DNA of 64,000 nucleotides from Kistimonas sp964291485. Lineage in GTDB: Bacteria; Pseudomonadota; Gammaproteobacteria; Pseudomonadales; Endozoicomonadaceae. Numbering within the stretch: the first letter of the stretch is position 1; every line of letters starts with the position of its first letter. Below are positions 24,962 through 33,850 of this stretch, piece by piece. The position numbers were made by a program, and so were the translations under genes. The notes beneath the pieces are model-generated. The model was not told the DNA's origin. It did no database searches and saw only the letters and a program-made list of their open reading frames with translations. Location of the stretch: assembly GCA_964291485.2 (NCBI GenBank), contig OZ220224.1, positions 2,604,001-2,668,000 of the forward strand, in the 5' to 3' direction.

Positions 24962-25662
24962 TATCCGCTCCCTCCATTATTGGGAGATGGCGGCGTTTGT
25001 TCCGTTTGCAGTTGAGGCTCATAGCTCACACCCGGTAATTGCATCCTGATGTAACCATACTCAGGGCGCTCAATGACGACCTCAACCAGCGCCGGCAACA
25101 TGTAGGGGCGCAGACTCTGCTTCTCGGATTGAGGCGGCCATGTTTTATGCCAGCGTTTTCGGCTGTCACGGAAACGAAAGCGAATGGCGTCGACATCCTC
25201 TATCAGCACCTGACTCTTGGGCTCCAGGGATATGCCACGATCAAGTACTGGCCAATAACGACGAACCAGCTGATGCTCATCAGATAATTCGTAGGACACC
25301 CGCTGCAAATTGCTGCGCTGTTCACCGGTAATATTGCGCCAACCGGCACGGGTGAATTCGAGCAACTTGCCGTCCTGACCGGAAACCAGGGCGGATTGAC
25401 GCTGACCAAATTCATCTTTTATGGGACGCATGGCAAGCTGCAACAGGTCTTTTTCCAGAATCAACCGGGCACGTTGCATCACGCCAACATTCTCCCAAAC
25501 GGCAATGGATGATTCCTGCATCTGGGTCACGGATTTAAGCAGCCGATAGCTGGCTGTAGCAATAAGCGCGAAAATAGCAATCGCGATCAATAGTTCCAGT
25601 AATGTAAAACCCCCTGACCGCCTCAACGAAGGGGCTTGTGCAGGAATCCGGTTAGATCCCAT
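24961..25662 (-). CDS. gspJ: Type II secretion minor pseudopilin GspJ
   Basis: 233 residues with a cleavable prepilin leader ending in SGG before FTLLELLIAIAIFALIA (Glu at +5 of the mature chain). The remainder forms the minor pseudopilin fold with R-x-R-F-R-D-S and a Pro-rich C-terminal tail. The start at 25662 is firm because GGAGGCGAT precedes it, even though the gene then overlaps the end of gspI by 40 bases. It forms the tip complex with GspI and GspK. Confidence 0.94.
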   Translation of the reverse strand: MGSNRIPAQAPSLRRSGGFTLLELLIAIAIFALIATASYRLLKSVTQMQESSIAVWENVGVMQRARLILEKDLLQLAMRPIKDEFGQRQSALVSGQDGKLLEFTRAGWRNITGEQRSNLQRVSYELSDEHQLVRRYWPVLDRGISLEPKSQVLIEDVDAIRFRFRDSRKRWHKTWPPQSEKQSLRPYMLPALVEVVIERPEYGYIRMQLPGVSYEPQLQTEQTPPSPNNGGSG

Positions 25663-26006
25663 ATCGCCTCCTTCTTGTTTTCAGGCAATTGATTGCCTGC
25701 AAAAACCGTCACTTCTACCCGGTAGAACCCCGCCTTGCTGGTTTCAATCACGTCACTCTGCACATACCAGTCCCGACCAGACATCACCTGTGGCCCACCA
25801 AAACTGCCGACCTGCAGGTTATCTGCATCCTGGTAAAAATGATTGATTGCCTGATCCGCCAGCCAGTTGGCAACAACCCTGTCCTGTATCTGTGCCGTTT
25901 GTTTCACAGCATTCCCGTCAGAAAGCAACAAGGCTGAAGCCGCCACGGCAAAAATCACCAGCGCAATCATGACCTCAAGCAGCGTGAATCCCGACATGCG
26001 CCGCAT
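25623..26006 (-). CDS. gspI: Type II secretion minor pseudopilin GspI
   Basis: 127 residues with a very short basic leader (MRRMSG) directly before FTLLEVMIALVIFAVAA, the prepilin peptidase site with Glu at +5. Length fits the GspI family (about 120-130). I chose ATG 26006; a TTG just upstream and an ATG at 25997 are alternatives. The 3' end overlaps gspJ by 40 bases. Confidence 0.92.
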   Translation of the reverse strand: MRRMSGFTLLEVMIALVIFAVAASALLLSDGNAVKQTAQIQDRVVANWLADQAINHFYQDADNLQVGSFGGPQVMSGRDWYVQSDVIETSKAGFYRVEVTVFAGNQLPENKKEAIWDLTGFLHKPLR

Positions 26007-26046
26007 CAACCGTTGTTTCCTCTTTTAACCCAGCCCTGGCATTTTC

Positions 26047-26541
26047 TCATGGCATAGATACCGCAGAAAAACCATCGGATGACAGCTGAACAGTTTGCTG
26101 TCGATCCGTTTCCATATACAGATTCAATTGAAACGGAGAAATCAAACCATCGCTGTACATGACAATTAATGGTTTTTGCTCATGTCCAGGTAGATTCGAC
26201 GGTGCCGGTTCGATTATTTCCATATGGATACGATCCGACAATTGGTGCGGCCTGTACTGAGCGTCCTCGAATTTCCTCCACCCCTCGTCGTCCCTTGACC
26301 AGCGCCACCAGTAATAACGATCTTCTATGGCAGAAAGCCCATATTCCTGACCTTCAAGCAGCGCTCGATCACGAGCCTGCTCCATTAACAACTGTAATCG
26401 CTGAGCCTCATCCCACAAGGCCTGTGCAGGTCCAGACGTCCGGGGAGCAAGGAGTGTAACGCCCAGAATAATGCCGATGATCAATATGACCACCAATATT
26501 TCAATCAGCGTAAAGCCCTGATTTCTGGCTGCCTGACGCAC
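26047..26541 (-). CDS. gspH: Type II secretion minor pseudopilin GspH
   Basis: 164 residues with leader ...RNQG before FTLIEILVVILIIGIILGV, and a beta-rich C-terminal part with the LxLLMEQARDRALLEGQEYGL segment typical of GspH/FimT proteins. It starts with GTG one base after the gspG stop, with GGGAAGAG upstream as ribosome site. It is thought to link the major pseudopilin to the tip complex. Confidence 0.92.
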   Translation of the reverse strand: MRQAARNQGFTLIEILVVILIIGIILGVTLLAPRTSGPAQALWDEAQRLQLLMEQARDRALLEGQEYGLSAIEDRYYWWRWSRDDEGWRKFEDAQYRPHQLSDRIHMEIIEPAPSNLPGHEQKPLIVMYSDGLISPFQLNLYMETDRQQTVQLSSDGFSAVSMP

Positions 26542-26542
26542 G

Positions 26543-26977
26543 CTACTCTTCCCAGTTCCCTATTTCAGCATTAATGCCGTCCCCACCGACACGACCATCT
26601 GCTCCGAGTGAATAAACATCAAAACTGCGTGTGTTATGTGTACCGGGCACTTCATACTGGTAAGGATGCCCCCAGGGATCAACAGGCACCTTGGGCAGAT
26701 AACCATCCGGATTCCAGCGTCGCGGCTCCGGGCTGCCAGAAGGCTCCTTCACTAGCGCATCCAACCCCTGTTCGGTACTCGGATAAAAACCATTATCCAA
26801 GCGGTACATTTCCAGGGCACTGGCGATGGCATTAACGTCTGTCCTGGCTACCGTCGCCTTGGCCTGGTCCGGCCGGCTCATGATAGTGGGCACTACCAGC
26901 GCTGCCAAAATACCCAGAATGACAACTACCACCATAATCTCTATGAGTGTAAAACCACGCTGCCGCCTGTCCTGCAT
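26543..26977 (-). CDS. gspG: Type II secretion major pseudopilin GspG
   Basis: 144 residues from the ATG at 26977. The leader RRQRG is followed by FTLIEIMVVVVILGILAALVVP, then the conserved YRLDNGFYPSTEQGL segment, WNPDGYLPKVPVDPWG, and a C-terminal SLGADG...GDG...NW calcium loop. GspG polymerises into the pseudopilus piston. AGGAGG lies upstream; GTG at 26980 is an alternative start with slightly better spacing. Confidence 0.96.
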   Translation of the reverse strand: MQDRRQRGFTLIEIMVVVVILGILAALVVPTIMSRPDQAKATVARTDVNAIASALEMYRLDNGFYPSTEQGLDALVKEPSGSPEPRRWNPDGYLPKVPVDPWGHPYQYEVPGTHNTRSFDVYSLGADGRVGGDGINAEIGNWEE

Positions 26978-27001
26978 CACGTCTCTACCTCCTGACACCG
27001 A

Positions 27002-28222
27002 TTACCCAATCAATGTATTCATATTCAAAATTGGCAGCAAAATCGCCAACACAATCACCAAAACCACGCCCCCCATCACCACCAGCATGAGAGGCTCAAA
27101 CAATCCGACCAGCATGGCCATACGGTTTTCCAGTTCCATTTGCTGGTTGGCAGCCGTCCGGTCCAGCATGGCTTCCAGCTCACCGGTTGCCTCACCGCTG
27201 GCAATCATATGCAGCATCAATGGCGGGAAATAGCCGGCTTCTTCCAGTGCCCGGTGCAGACTACACCCTTCACTGACTTTTCTTGCCACGGTTTTCACCG
27301 AGGCCTTCATGGCTTCGTTACCCACCACCTGGGCCGCAATCATCAATGCATCCACCAGTGAGACACCACTGCGGGTTAAAATACTCAATGTGCCGGCAAA
27401 CTGGGCGGTATTCAGCGACCGACTGAAACGTCCGACCACTGGAAACCCCAGCAACTGTCGATCCCAGAGTAACCGGATGTCCGGTTTTGCCAGGGCATAC
27501 CGTGCAGCAAAAAATAACAGCAGACCAATACCCGCCATCCACGGCCAGTACTGCTGGAATGCCTCGCTGACAGCAATCAGCCCCCGGGTCACCAATGGCA
27601 GCGCCTGACCGCTATCGATAAAAACCTTGATTACATCCGGCACAACATAGCCAAGCAGGAAACTGACGATAGCCACGCATGCCAACATCAGTATCACCGG
27701 GTATAGGAGCGCAAGCTGAACCTTCTGGCGGGACTGCATGCGCTGCTCAGTATAATCAGCCAGCTGATTCAGAACCTTGTCCAGGTAACCGGCATGCTCA
27801 CCAGCCGCAATGGTGGCACGGTACATATGGGGGAAATGATTAGGGAAGGCATCCATGCTCTGAGCCAGGGTAAAACCTTCCAGCACTCTTGACCGGATGG
27901 CCAACAGCATATTTTTCAGGCGCCTTTTTTCCTGCTGGGCTGCAACGGCTCTTAAGGCTTCCTCAATGGGCATGGCTGCCTGAATCAAGGTAGCAAACTG
28001 GCGAGTGATCAATGCCAGCTGCGAGGCCGACATACCCCGGCCAATACCCTGAAATCGTGCAGCGCCCTGCCGTGTTTTGTGTTCTGCCACTGCATCAACC
28101 TGCAATGGCGTCCACTCCCTGTCACGCAATACCTGTCGGACCTGGCGCTGACTGTCCGCCTCAAGGGTTCCCCGCTGCTGGGCACCATTTTCATCCAGTG
28201 CCAGATATTCATACGCAGCCAT
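27002..28222 (-). CDS. gspF: Type II secretion inner-membrane platform protein GspF
   Basis: 406 residues, the standard length. Two repeated T2SF domains each end in a membrane region; segments lie near 170-190, 220-245 and 375-400. Signature pieces include FTRQFATLIQA-like TRQFATLIQAAMPIEEAL and later GTLSILTRSGVSLVDAL, ending ILLPILNMNTLIG. It is the polytopic core of the platform that cooperates with GspE and GspL. It lies 26 bases after gspE and 3 bases or so before gspG. Confidence 0.96.
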   Translation of the reverse strand: MAAYEYLALDENGAQQRGTLEADSQRQVRQVLRDREWTPLQVDAVAEHKTRQGAARFQGIGRGMSASQLALITRQFATLIQAAMPIEEALRAVAAQQEKRRLKNMLLAIRSRVLEGFTLAQSMDAFPNHFPHMYRATIAAGEHAGYLDKVLNQLADYTEQRMQSRQKVQLALLYPVILMLACVAIVSFLLGYVVPDVIKVFIDSGQALPLVTRGLIAVSEAFQQYWPWMAGIGLLLFFAARYALAKPDIRLLWDRQLLGFPVVGRFSRSLNTAQFAGTLSILTRSGVSLVDALMIAAQVVGNEAMKASVKTVARKVSEGCSLHRALEEAGYFPPLMLHMIASGEATGELEAMLDRTAANQQMELENRMAMLVGLFEPLMLVVMGGVVLVIVLAILLPILNMNTLIG

Positions 28223-28248
28223 GATGTGCTTCTACGTCCTCCAGCCTG

Positions 28249-29817
28249 TTAATCCTGACGGGTAACCCTGAGTACTTCTTCAAGTGTGGTAACGCCGGTC
28301 AGCACTTTCGCCCGGCCATCCGCCCGGATGCTGGGCATGGTGCGACGAACATAGTCATTGATCGTCTGCTCACCGGCTTCCCGATGAATCATTCGCCGGA
28401 CCTCATTATCAATGGAGACCACTTCATAAATGCCCGTACGCCCACGGTAACCGTTGTGTTTACACTCACTGCAACCGGTCACATGGTAGAGTGTCGGCGG
28501 ATTCGATGGGTCTACTTCCAGCTGACGACACTCCACTTCATCCGCCACATAGGGTTGGCGGCAATGGGTGCAGAGAATTCTGACCAATCGCTGTGCAATC
28601 ACCCCGATCAGACTGGAGGACAACAGGAACGGTTCAATACCCATATCATGAAGGCGGGTAATAGCACCTATGGCAGTATTGGTATGCAGGGTAGAAAGCA
28701 CCAGGTGACCGGTCAGACTGGCCTGTACAGCGATTTCAGCCGTTTCTGTATCACGAATCTCCCCTACCATCACAACATCTGGGTCCTGACGCAGAATAGC
28801 CCTCAAACCACGGGCAAAGGTCATGTCGACCTTGGTATTAACCTGAGTCTGGCCAATGCCTTCAAGGTTATACTCGATGGGATCCTCAACCGTGAGAATA
28901 TTGCGACAACTGTCATTGAGTGATGAAAGGCCCGCATAAAGCGACGTCGTTTTACCGGAACCGGTCGGCCCCGTCACCAGGATGATGCCATGGGGCTGAG
29001 CCAGCATACTCTGCAGCGTTGACATCACTTCCTGGCGCATACCCAGATGCTCAAGACGGAGGCGTCCTGCCGCCTTATCCAGCAGACGGAGTACAACACG
29101 CTCACCATTACTCGATGGCAATGTTGATACACGGACATCCACTTCTTTCCCAGCCACACGCAAAGAAATCCGACCATCCTGAGGTATACGCTTTTCAGCA
29201 ATATCCAGTCGTGCCATAACCTTTATCCGGGATACGAGCAATGCGGCCAGATTACGTTTGAGCGAAAGAATTTCCCGCAGAACACCGTCTACACGAAAAC
29301 GCGCCACCAAACGGGATTCAAAGGTTTCAATATGAATATCGGAAGCGCCTTCCTTGATGGCTTCAGTCAAAAGCGCATTGATCAGCTTGATAACCGGTGC
29401 ATCGTCCGACTGCTCCAGCAGATCTTCTGTCTCGGGCACTGCATCCGCCAGACTCACCAGATCAGGGTCATCCCCGATACCGGCCACATGCTGCAGAGCA
29501 TCCGAACTGTTTTCGTGATAACAACGGGACATAACCGCAGCAAATGCATCCTGATCCAATTGACGGTATTGCATGGGACCACCACAAAAGCGGCGCACTT
29601 CAGCAATCAGCTCGACAGAGGGGACATTCAGCATGAGCAAAACAGGCTTCCCGTTTTCCTCATCCAGCACCAGGTTATGACGTCTTGCAAAAGCAAAGGG
29701 CAACATTCGCACTGGCTCACTTAGTGTCGCCAATGCGTCGGGCGCCATTGACTCACGCCCCTGTGCGTCAGTGACAATCTGCCCCCTAACGGATTCCGGC
29801 TGGCTTTGATTATTCAA
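28249..29817 (-). CDS. gspE: Type II secretion ATPase GspE
   Basis: 522 residues. The ATPase core has Walker A GPTGSGKTTSLYAGL (near 285), an Asp box (ILTVEDPIEY), Walker B (RQDPDVVMVGEIRD) and the His box (GHLVLSTLHTN). A CTHCRQPY...CSECKHNGYRGRTGIYEV tetracysteine zinc site follows, as in most GspE. It powers pseudopilus assembly from the cytoplasm. The start codon appears to be TTG at 29817, eight bases after AGGAG; an ATG four bases upstream is out of frame and reads only three codons. The next in-frame ATG would remove 23 residues. Confidence 0.95.
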   Translation of the reverse strand: MNNQSQPESVRGQIVTDAQGRESMAPDALATLSEPVRMLPFAFARRHNLVLDEENGKPVLLMLNVPSVELIAEVRRFCGGPMQYRQLDQDAFAAVMSRCYHENSSDALQHVAGIGDDPDLVSLADAVPETEDLLEQSDDAPVIKLINALLTEAIKEGASDIHIETFESRLVARFRVDGVLREILSLKRNLAALLVSRIKVMARLDIAEKRIPQDGRISLRVAGKEVDVRVSTLPSSNGERVVLRLLDKAAGRLRLEHLGMRQEVMSTLQSMLAQPHGIILVTGPTGSGKTTSLYAGLSSLNDSCRNILTVEDPIEYNLEGIGQTQVNTKVDMTFARGLRAILRQDPDVVMVGEIRDTETAEIAVQASLTGHLVLSTLHTNTAIGAITRLHDMGIEPFLLSSSLIGVIAQRLVRILCTHCRQPYVADEVECRQLEVDPSNPPTLYHVTGCSECKHNGYRGRTGIYEVVSIDNEVRRMIHREAGEQTINDYVRRTMPSIRADGRAKVLTGVTTLEEVLRVTRQD

Positions 29818-30018
29818 GCATGCAGCTCCTGATTACCCCATTAATAATTATTGGACTGGTCAATCAGTATAACGTTCCTGACAGAGTGGGAACGATTTAT
29901 TAGTCATAACGTCCAAGTAACAGACTATGAGCTATTATGCTTTGATTTCATACGATTTGCAGGTTTTTTGAAGATGCCACACCGCTCTTTTCACAAGGCC
30001 CAGTCCTCTGAGAGTCAT

Positions 30019-30047
30019 TTGACGATTTTAAAAAAAATTGCTGTTAT
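30019..30047 (+). promoter_or_regulatory. Candidate sigma70 promoter of gspCD
   Basis: TTGACG at 30019-30024 and TGTTAT at 30042-30047 are separated by 17 bases that include an A-tract. The -10 box is weak (4 of 6). It would give a leader of about 65 bases before gspC. The same 299-base gap must hold the minus-strand gspE promoter, which I could not pin down. Confidence 0.5.
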
Positions 30048-30116
30048 CATGATTAATAATAACTACATTAATAAACTTAACTCTCTGCACTGTTCGTCCA
30101 GGATAATCATGACAAC

Positions 30117-30752
30117 ATGAACAACGAAGTGCTTGATAAATCTCTGAATTTGCTTGCGAAACACCAGTCGACCATTATTCTGGTTTTTCTGACTATTGGG
30201 ATGCTTACCACGCTGGCAGTGCAATCATTCAACCTGTATCTCACACTACAGGGCTCCCCTGAAGTCTCAGACATTTCAAACGATAGCAGCATTAGTCACA
30301 AACCATTTGTTCTCGCTGATTTCAGTTTTTTGTTTGGTGAAGGTCAAGATTCAAAGTCCCAACCCACAACACAGGAACTCCCCAAAACCAGCCTGAACCT
30401 GACACTGCGTGGCGCACTGGCAGGAGACACAACCACAGATTCCAGCGCCATCATTCAGGACGGCAGTGGTCAGGATCGGTTTTACCGGATTGGCGATACC
30501 CTCCCGGGTGGCGCAGTTCTGGATCAGGTACACCCCCACCATATCGTTATCCGATATCAAGGGGCTCTGCAAAAACTGATGTTTCCCGAACTATCATCGG
30601 ATAAGGGGCTGGAATCGGTTGCCTACCCGCAAACCCCATCCATGCCCAAAGAGATACCCGGCCTGAGCGATCAATATCAGGAGAACGCCAAGGCCCTTGA
30701 AGATCGAATGGAACAGCTGCGCCAGCGCCTAGAGCAGGCTCAGGGGATTTAG
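30117..30752 (+). CDS. gspC: Type II secretion protein GspC (XcpP-like)
   Basis: 211 residues: a short cytoplasmic N-terminus, a membrane segment near 18-42, a linker, and the homology region at about 95-160 (LNLTLRGALAG ... RIGDTLPGGAVLDQV) that contacts the secretin. Instead of a C-terminal PDZ domain there is a short coiled coil (ENAKALEDRMEQLRQRLEQA), as in Pseudomonas XcpP. GspC links the inner platform to the GspD secretin and helps choose substrates. It is followed 62 bases later by gspD. Confidence 0.93.
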   Translation: MNNEVLDKSLNLLAKHQSTIILVFLTIGMLTTLAVQSFNLYLTLQGSPEVSDISNDSSISHKPFVLADFSFLFGEGQDSKSQPTTQELPKTSLNLTLRGALAGDTTTDSSAIIQDGSGQDRFYRIGDTLPGGAVLDQVHPHHIVIRYQGALQKLMFPELSSDKGLESVAYPQTPSMPKEIPGLSDQYQENAKALEDRMEQLRQRLEQAQGI

Positions 30753-30814
30753 CCATAGCGAACAATAAATTGTACAGGTTGCCAATGATTATGTTTTCAA
30801 CAGAGCGAGCAGGC

Positions 30815-32788
30815 ATGAAACGCCTGGGTGTATTGACACTCACTCTGCTGTTCACCTGCTTTCCTGCACAGGCAGAGCAGTCAGCGCTGCCCCAGCAAAC
30901 AGCGTCCAACCTCCAGGATTCAACCACGGAAAAGCGCTGGACGCTGAACCAACAGAATGCTGACATCAGGGAATTCATCGCCCAGATTGCCAATATCACG
31001 GGGGACACATTCGTCATTGACCCCCGCATCAAGGGCGGCAATACCGTTTCGGTCATCTCATCCACCCCTATGGACAAGGAACAGATTTACGACATCTTTC
31101 TCGAGGTTCTCAGTGCCAATGGCTACGCGGTCATCCCGAAAGGCAATGCCAAGAGTATTATCCCAACCACCACTGCCAAGACCGCGGGTACTGCGCCGAA
31201 TACTACAAACAAGCCTGACAACGCCACTATGGTGACACGCGTACTGGATCTGCACAGTGTCTCTGCCGTTGAGGTCATTCCTATTATCCGGCCATTAATC
31301 GCGCAATATGGTCACGCTGCAGCATCGTCATCCGGCAATGCGGTAGTAATAAGCGATTTAGCCGATAACGTCGAACGCATCACTCATCTTGTTAGGGATC
31401 TGGATGACGCCAGCGACAATGACTACGAAGTCATCAAACTCGAACACGCTTGGGTTGGTGATGTCAGCAAAATCATTCAGGACACACTGTCAAGCAACAA
31501 AGGACCGCTCCCCAGCAGCCTTCAGGTCATTGCCGATGAACGCAGTAACAGGCTGGTTATCAAGGGCAATGCCAACAAGCGCGCACGGGTCAGAAAACTC
31601 GTTCACACGCTTGACGAACAGGGAATCCGGACTTCATCCACTCGGGTCATATTCCTTCGCTATGCTGACGCCAAGAACCTTGCCGAAATTCTCAGTGAAG
31701 CATCCCAGTCAATTAAAGAAGGTAATACGGGTTCACAATCTGGCAGCAGTTCAAGACCACCCGGCGTACCGTCATCTGCTCCAACAAGTCAGGGCAGTAG
31801 TTCACGGAGCAGCAATAAAGGCCTTGGTGGCAATATCTTTATAAAGGCGGATGAGACAACCAACGCACTTGTGATGATTGCTGATCCGAACACATTGAAA
31901 GAACTGGAAACCCTGGTCAGGCAGCTGGATGTTCGCCGGGCTCAAGTGCTCATTGAAGCCGCCATTGTCGAAGTATCAGGTGATGTGAATGATGCACTGG
32001 GCATTCAGTGGGGCATTGGCGGCAAGAACACCTACTCCAGCAATGCCGTTAACCCTGTATCGGTGATAGGCGCGCCTTTGCCAGACATTAACATTGGCAC
32101 CGTAGCATTAAGAAACAGTAATTTTGGTGTACTCATCAATGCCTTGAGCAACCGCACCAAAACCAACTTACTCTCCACACCGAGCATGATCACGCTAGAC
32201 AATGAAGAAGCCGAATTTGTCGTCGGGCAGGAAGTCCCCTTCCAAACAGGCTCTTATACCAATGGCGGCGACTCAAGCACCAACCCGTTCACCACTACAG
32301 AGAGAAAACCAGTCGGTTTGACACTAAAAGTCACACCTCACATTGGTGATGGAGAATCTTTACGATTGGAGATTGAACAGGAAATTTCCAATTTGCTGAA
32401 TGACACATCCACCCTGACACAGAGTGGCGACCCCATTACCAGTCAACGAAAAATCAAAGCCACCATTATCGTAGATGATGGAAACACCGTCATTCTCGGC
32501 GGCCTGCTACAGGACGATGTTCAGAAGGGTTCCTCCAAAGTGCCTTTCCTGGGCGATATCCCCTTACTGGGCGGCCTATTTACTAACACAACAGATAAAC
32601 GCACCAAGAAAAACCTGATGCTTTTCATTAAACCCAGCATCATGAGAACTCCTGAGTCGCTGACAAACGCAACCAACCGGAAATATTCAACGCTAAAGTT
32701 GATTCATGACGGCAAAGCCTCATCCCCCGTTAGCGGCAGCATGCCAGATACGGCAGCCAAGTTGTTTGATGTACGCTTGAAAAAATAG
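30815..32788 (+). CDS. gspD: Type II secretion secretin GspD
   Basis: About 657 residues with signal peptide MKRLGVLTLTLLFTCFPAQA. Domains in order are N0 (WTLNQQNADIREFI), N1, N2 and N3, with a Ser/Gly-rich linker near residues 305-345, then the secretin channel domain (VPFQTGSY ... VGLTLKVTPHIGDG ... ILGGLLQDD ... PLLGGLFT). It forms the outer-membrane gate through which folded exoproteins leave. The start at 30815 gives a normal signal peptide; upstream in-frame ATGs at 30785 and 30791 are possible. No pilotin gene is seen next to it. Confidence 0.95.
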   Translation: MKRLGVLTLTLLFTCFPAQAEQSALPQQTASNLQDSTTEKRWTLNQQNADIREFIAQIANITGDTFVIDPRIKGGNTVSVISSTPMDKEQIYDIFLEVLSANGYAVIPKGNAKSIIPTTTAKTAGTAPNTTNKPDNATMVTRVLDLHSVSAVEVIPIIRPLIAQYGHAAASSSGNAVVISDLADNVERITHLVRDLDDASDNDYEVIKLEHAWVGDVSKIIQDTLSSNKGPLPSSLQVIADERSNRLVIKGNANKRARVRKLVHTLDEQGIRTSSTRVIFLRYADAKNLAEILSEASQSIKEGNTGSQSGSSSRPPGVPSSAPTSQGSSSRSSNKGLGGNIFIKADETTNALVMIADPNTLKELETLVRQLDVRRAQVLIEAAIVEVSGDVNDALGIQWGIGGKNTYSSNAVNPVSVIGAPLPDINIGTVALRNSNFGVLINALSNRTKTNLLSTPSMITLDNEEAEFVVGQEVPFQTGSYTNGGDSSTNPFTTTERKPVGLTLKVTPHIGDGESLRLEIEQEISNLLNDTSTLTQSGDPITSQRKIKATIIVDDGNTVILGGLLQDDVQKGSSKVPFLGDIPLLGGLFTNTTDKRTKKNLMLFIKPSIMRTPESLTNATNRKYSTLKLIHDGKASSPVSGSMPDTAAKLFDVRLKK

Positions 32789-32813
32789 TGCCCGAAACCA
32801 TTTAGTCGTAGTC

Positions 32814-32840
32814 GGAGCAGAGGTTCTCAATCTCTGCTCC
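32814..32840. repeat. Hairpin between convergent gspD and prenyltransferase genes
   Basis: Nine-base arms GGAGCAGAG and CTCTGCTCC at 32814-32822 and 32832-32840 form a perfect stem with a 9-base loop. There is no T-run on either strand, so it is only a possible factor-independent terminator for the two convergent genes. Confidence 0.45.
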
Positions 32841-32854
32841 CGTTCCAGCCAAAC

Positions 32855-33721
32855 TTACACTGCACACATCAATCCGAGACCAAACACCATGAAGACACGT
32901 CCTGTCATTGGCGGCAAACGTGACAAATCATTTTGCCCACTAAACAACAAACGCAGAGGCCAAAAGAGGCAAACAGCTGATGGCAGAAGCCAGATAGGTT
33001 GATGGATATAGCCAGATACTGTCAGCCATACAACTACAGCAAAAAGCACCAAGAACAGAATCAGGTAGAGTGACCGACCAACGTTAAACCCAAAACGTAC
33101 GGTAAATGTTTTTATATGACGCCGGCTATCATCTTCTACATCCCGCAGTTCATTTGCCAATAGCACCAGACTCGACAATATGGATAAAGGCAAGGCCAGC
33201 AATAGTGCTCGGAAAGACCAACCACCACTGACGGCCATATAGGCACCTTCCACCATCAGCAAACCCGTAAAAACGAAAACCGCGGCCAGTCCAAGGCCGC
33301 GTTCTTTAAGGTTGATGGGTTCTGCCGTATAAAAATACCCACCAGCCACACCAAGCAGACCGACCAGTAGAAGCTGCCACCCTGAATGGCTAACCAAATA
33401 AAGGCCGAGCACGCAAGCCACAAGCGCCATTACCATCGCAGACTGTGCATTCAATCGAATCTGGTGCATCACATCTTTGGCCAACGTAGTGGTTTGTCGC
33501 TGCCAAAAGTGAAGATCAGCGTAATCATTAAACAGATTAGTGGCAGCCTGTAACAGGACTCCGGCAATCATCACTAAAACAGATCTTAACAAGTGACCTT
33601 CACCCGATTGATAGGCGAGCGTCACACCGAGACCACAGGTCATCAGCGCCACACTAAAAGAGAAGGGTCTTAATGCGCGAATAAAACGGTATTTCTGCGG
33701 AAACTCAATGGCCTGCTGCAT
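32855..33721 (-). CDS. UbiA/MenA-like membrane prenyltransferase
   Basis: About 288 residues with eight or nine membrane segments. The first Asp-rich motif reads NLFNDYADL and the second NELRDVEDDSRRHIKTFTVRFG; the second is close to that of MenA (1,4-dihydroxy-2-naphthoate prenyltransferase). Such enzymes attach an isoprenoid chain to an aromatic ring at the inner membrane. No menaquinone or ubiquinone gene is nearby, so the acceptor is not known. The start is ambiguous (ATG at 33721 or 33757); I prefer 33721 because it begins just before the typical RALRPFSF motif. Confidence 0.8.
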   Translation of the reverse strand: MQQAIEFPQKYRFIRALRPFSFSVALMTCGLGVTLAYQSGEGHLLRSVLVMIAGVLLQAATNLFNDYADLHFWQRQTTTLAKDVMHQIRLNAQSAMVMALVACVLGLYLVSHSGWQLLLVGLLGVAGGYFYTAEPINLKERGLGLAAVFVFTGLLMVEGAYMAVSGGWSFRALLLALPLSILSSLVLLANELRDVEDDSRRHIKTFTVRFGFNVGRSLYLILFLVLFAVVVWLTVSGYIHQPIWLLPSAVCLFWPLRLLFSGQNDLSRLPPMTGRVFMVFGLGLMCAV

Positions 33722-33798
33722 GCCTGTCAACCTGTTATCAACCCGGTGGCGAAGCATAGAGGATTCACAGATAATGGGCTATTCGTTAAGAAACCTAT

Positions 33799-33833
33799 AA
33801 AAAAACGCAGCCTATAACTAAGCTGCGTTTTTT
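33799..33833 (-). terminator. Intrinsic terminator after ald
   Basis: A CGCAGC/GCTGCG stem with flanking A7 and T6 runs lies 18 bases after the alanine dehydrogenase stop on the minus strand. Confidence 0.85.
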
Positions 33834-33850
33834 CCTACTAACAGACTGTT

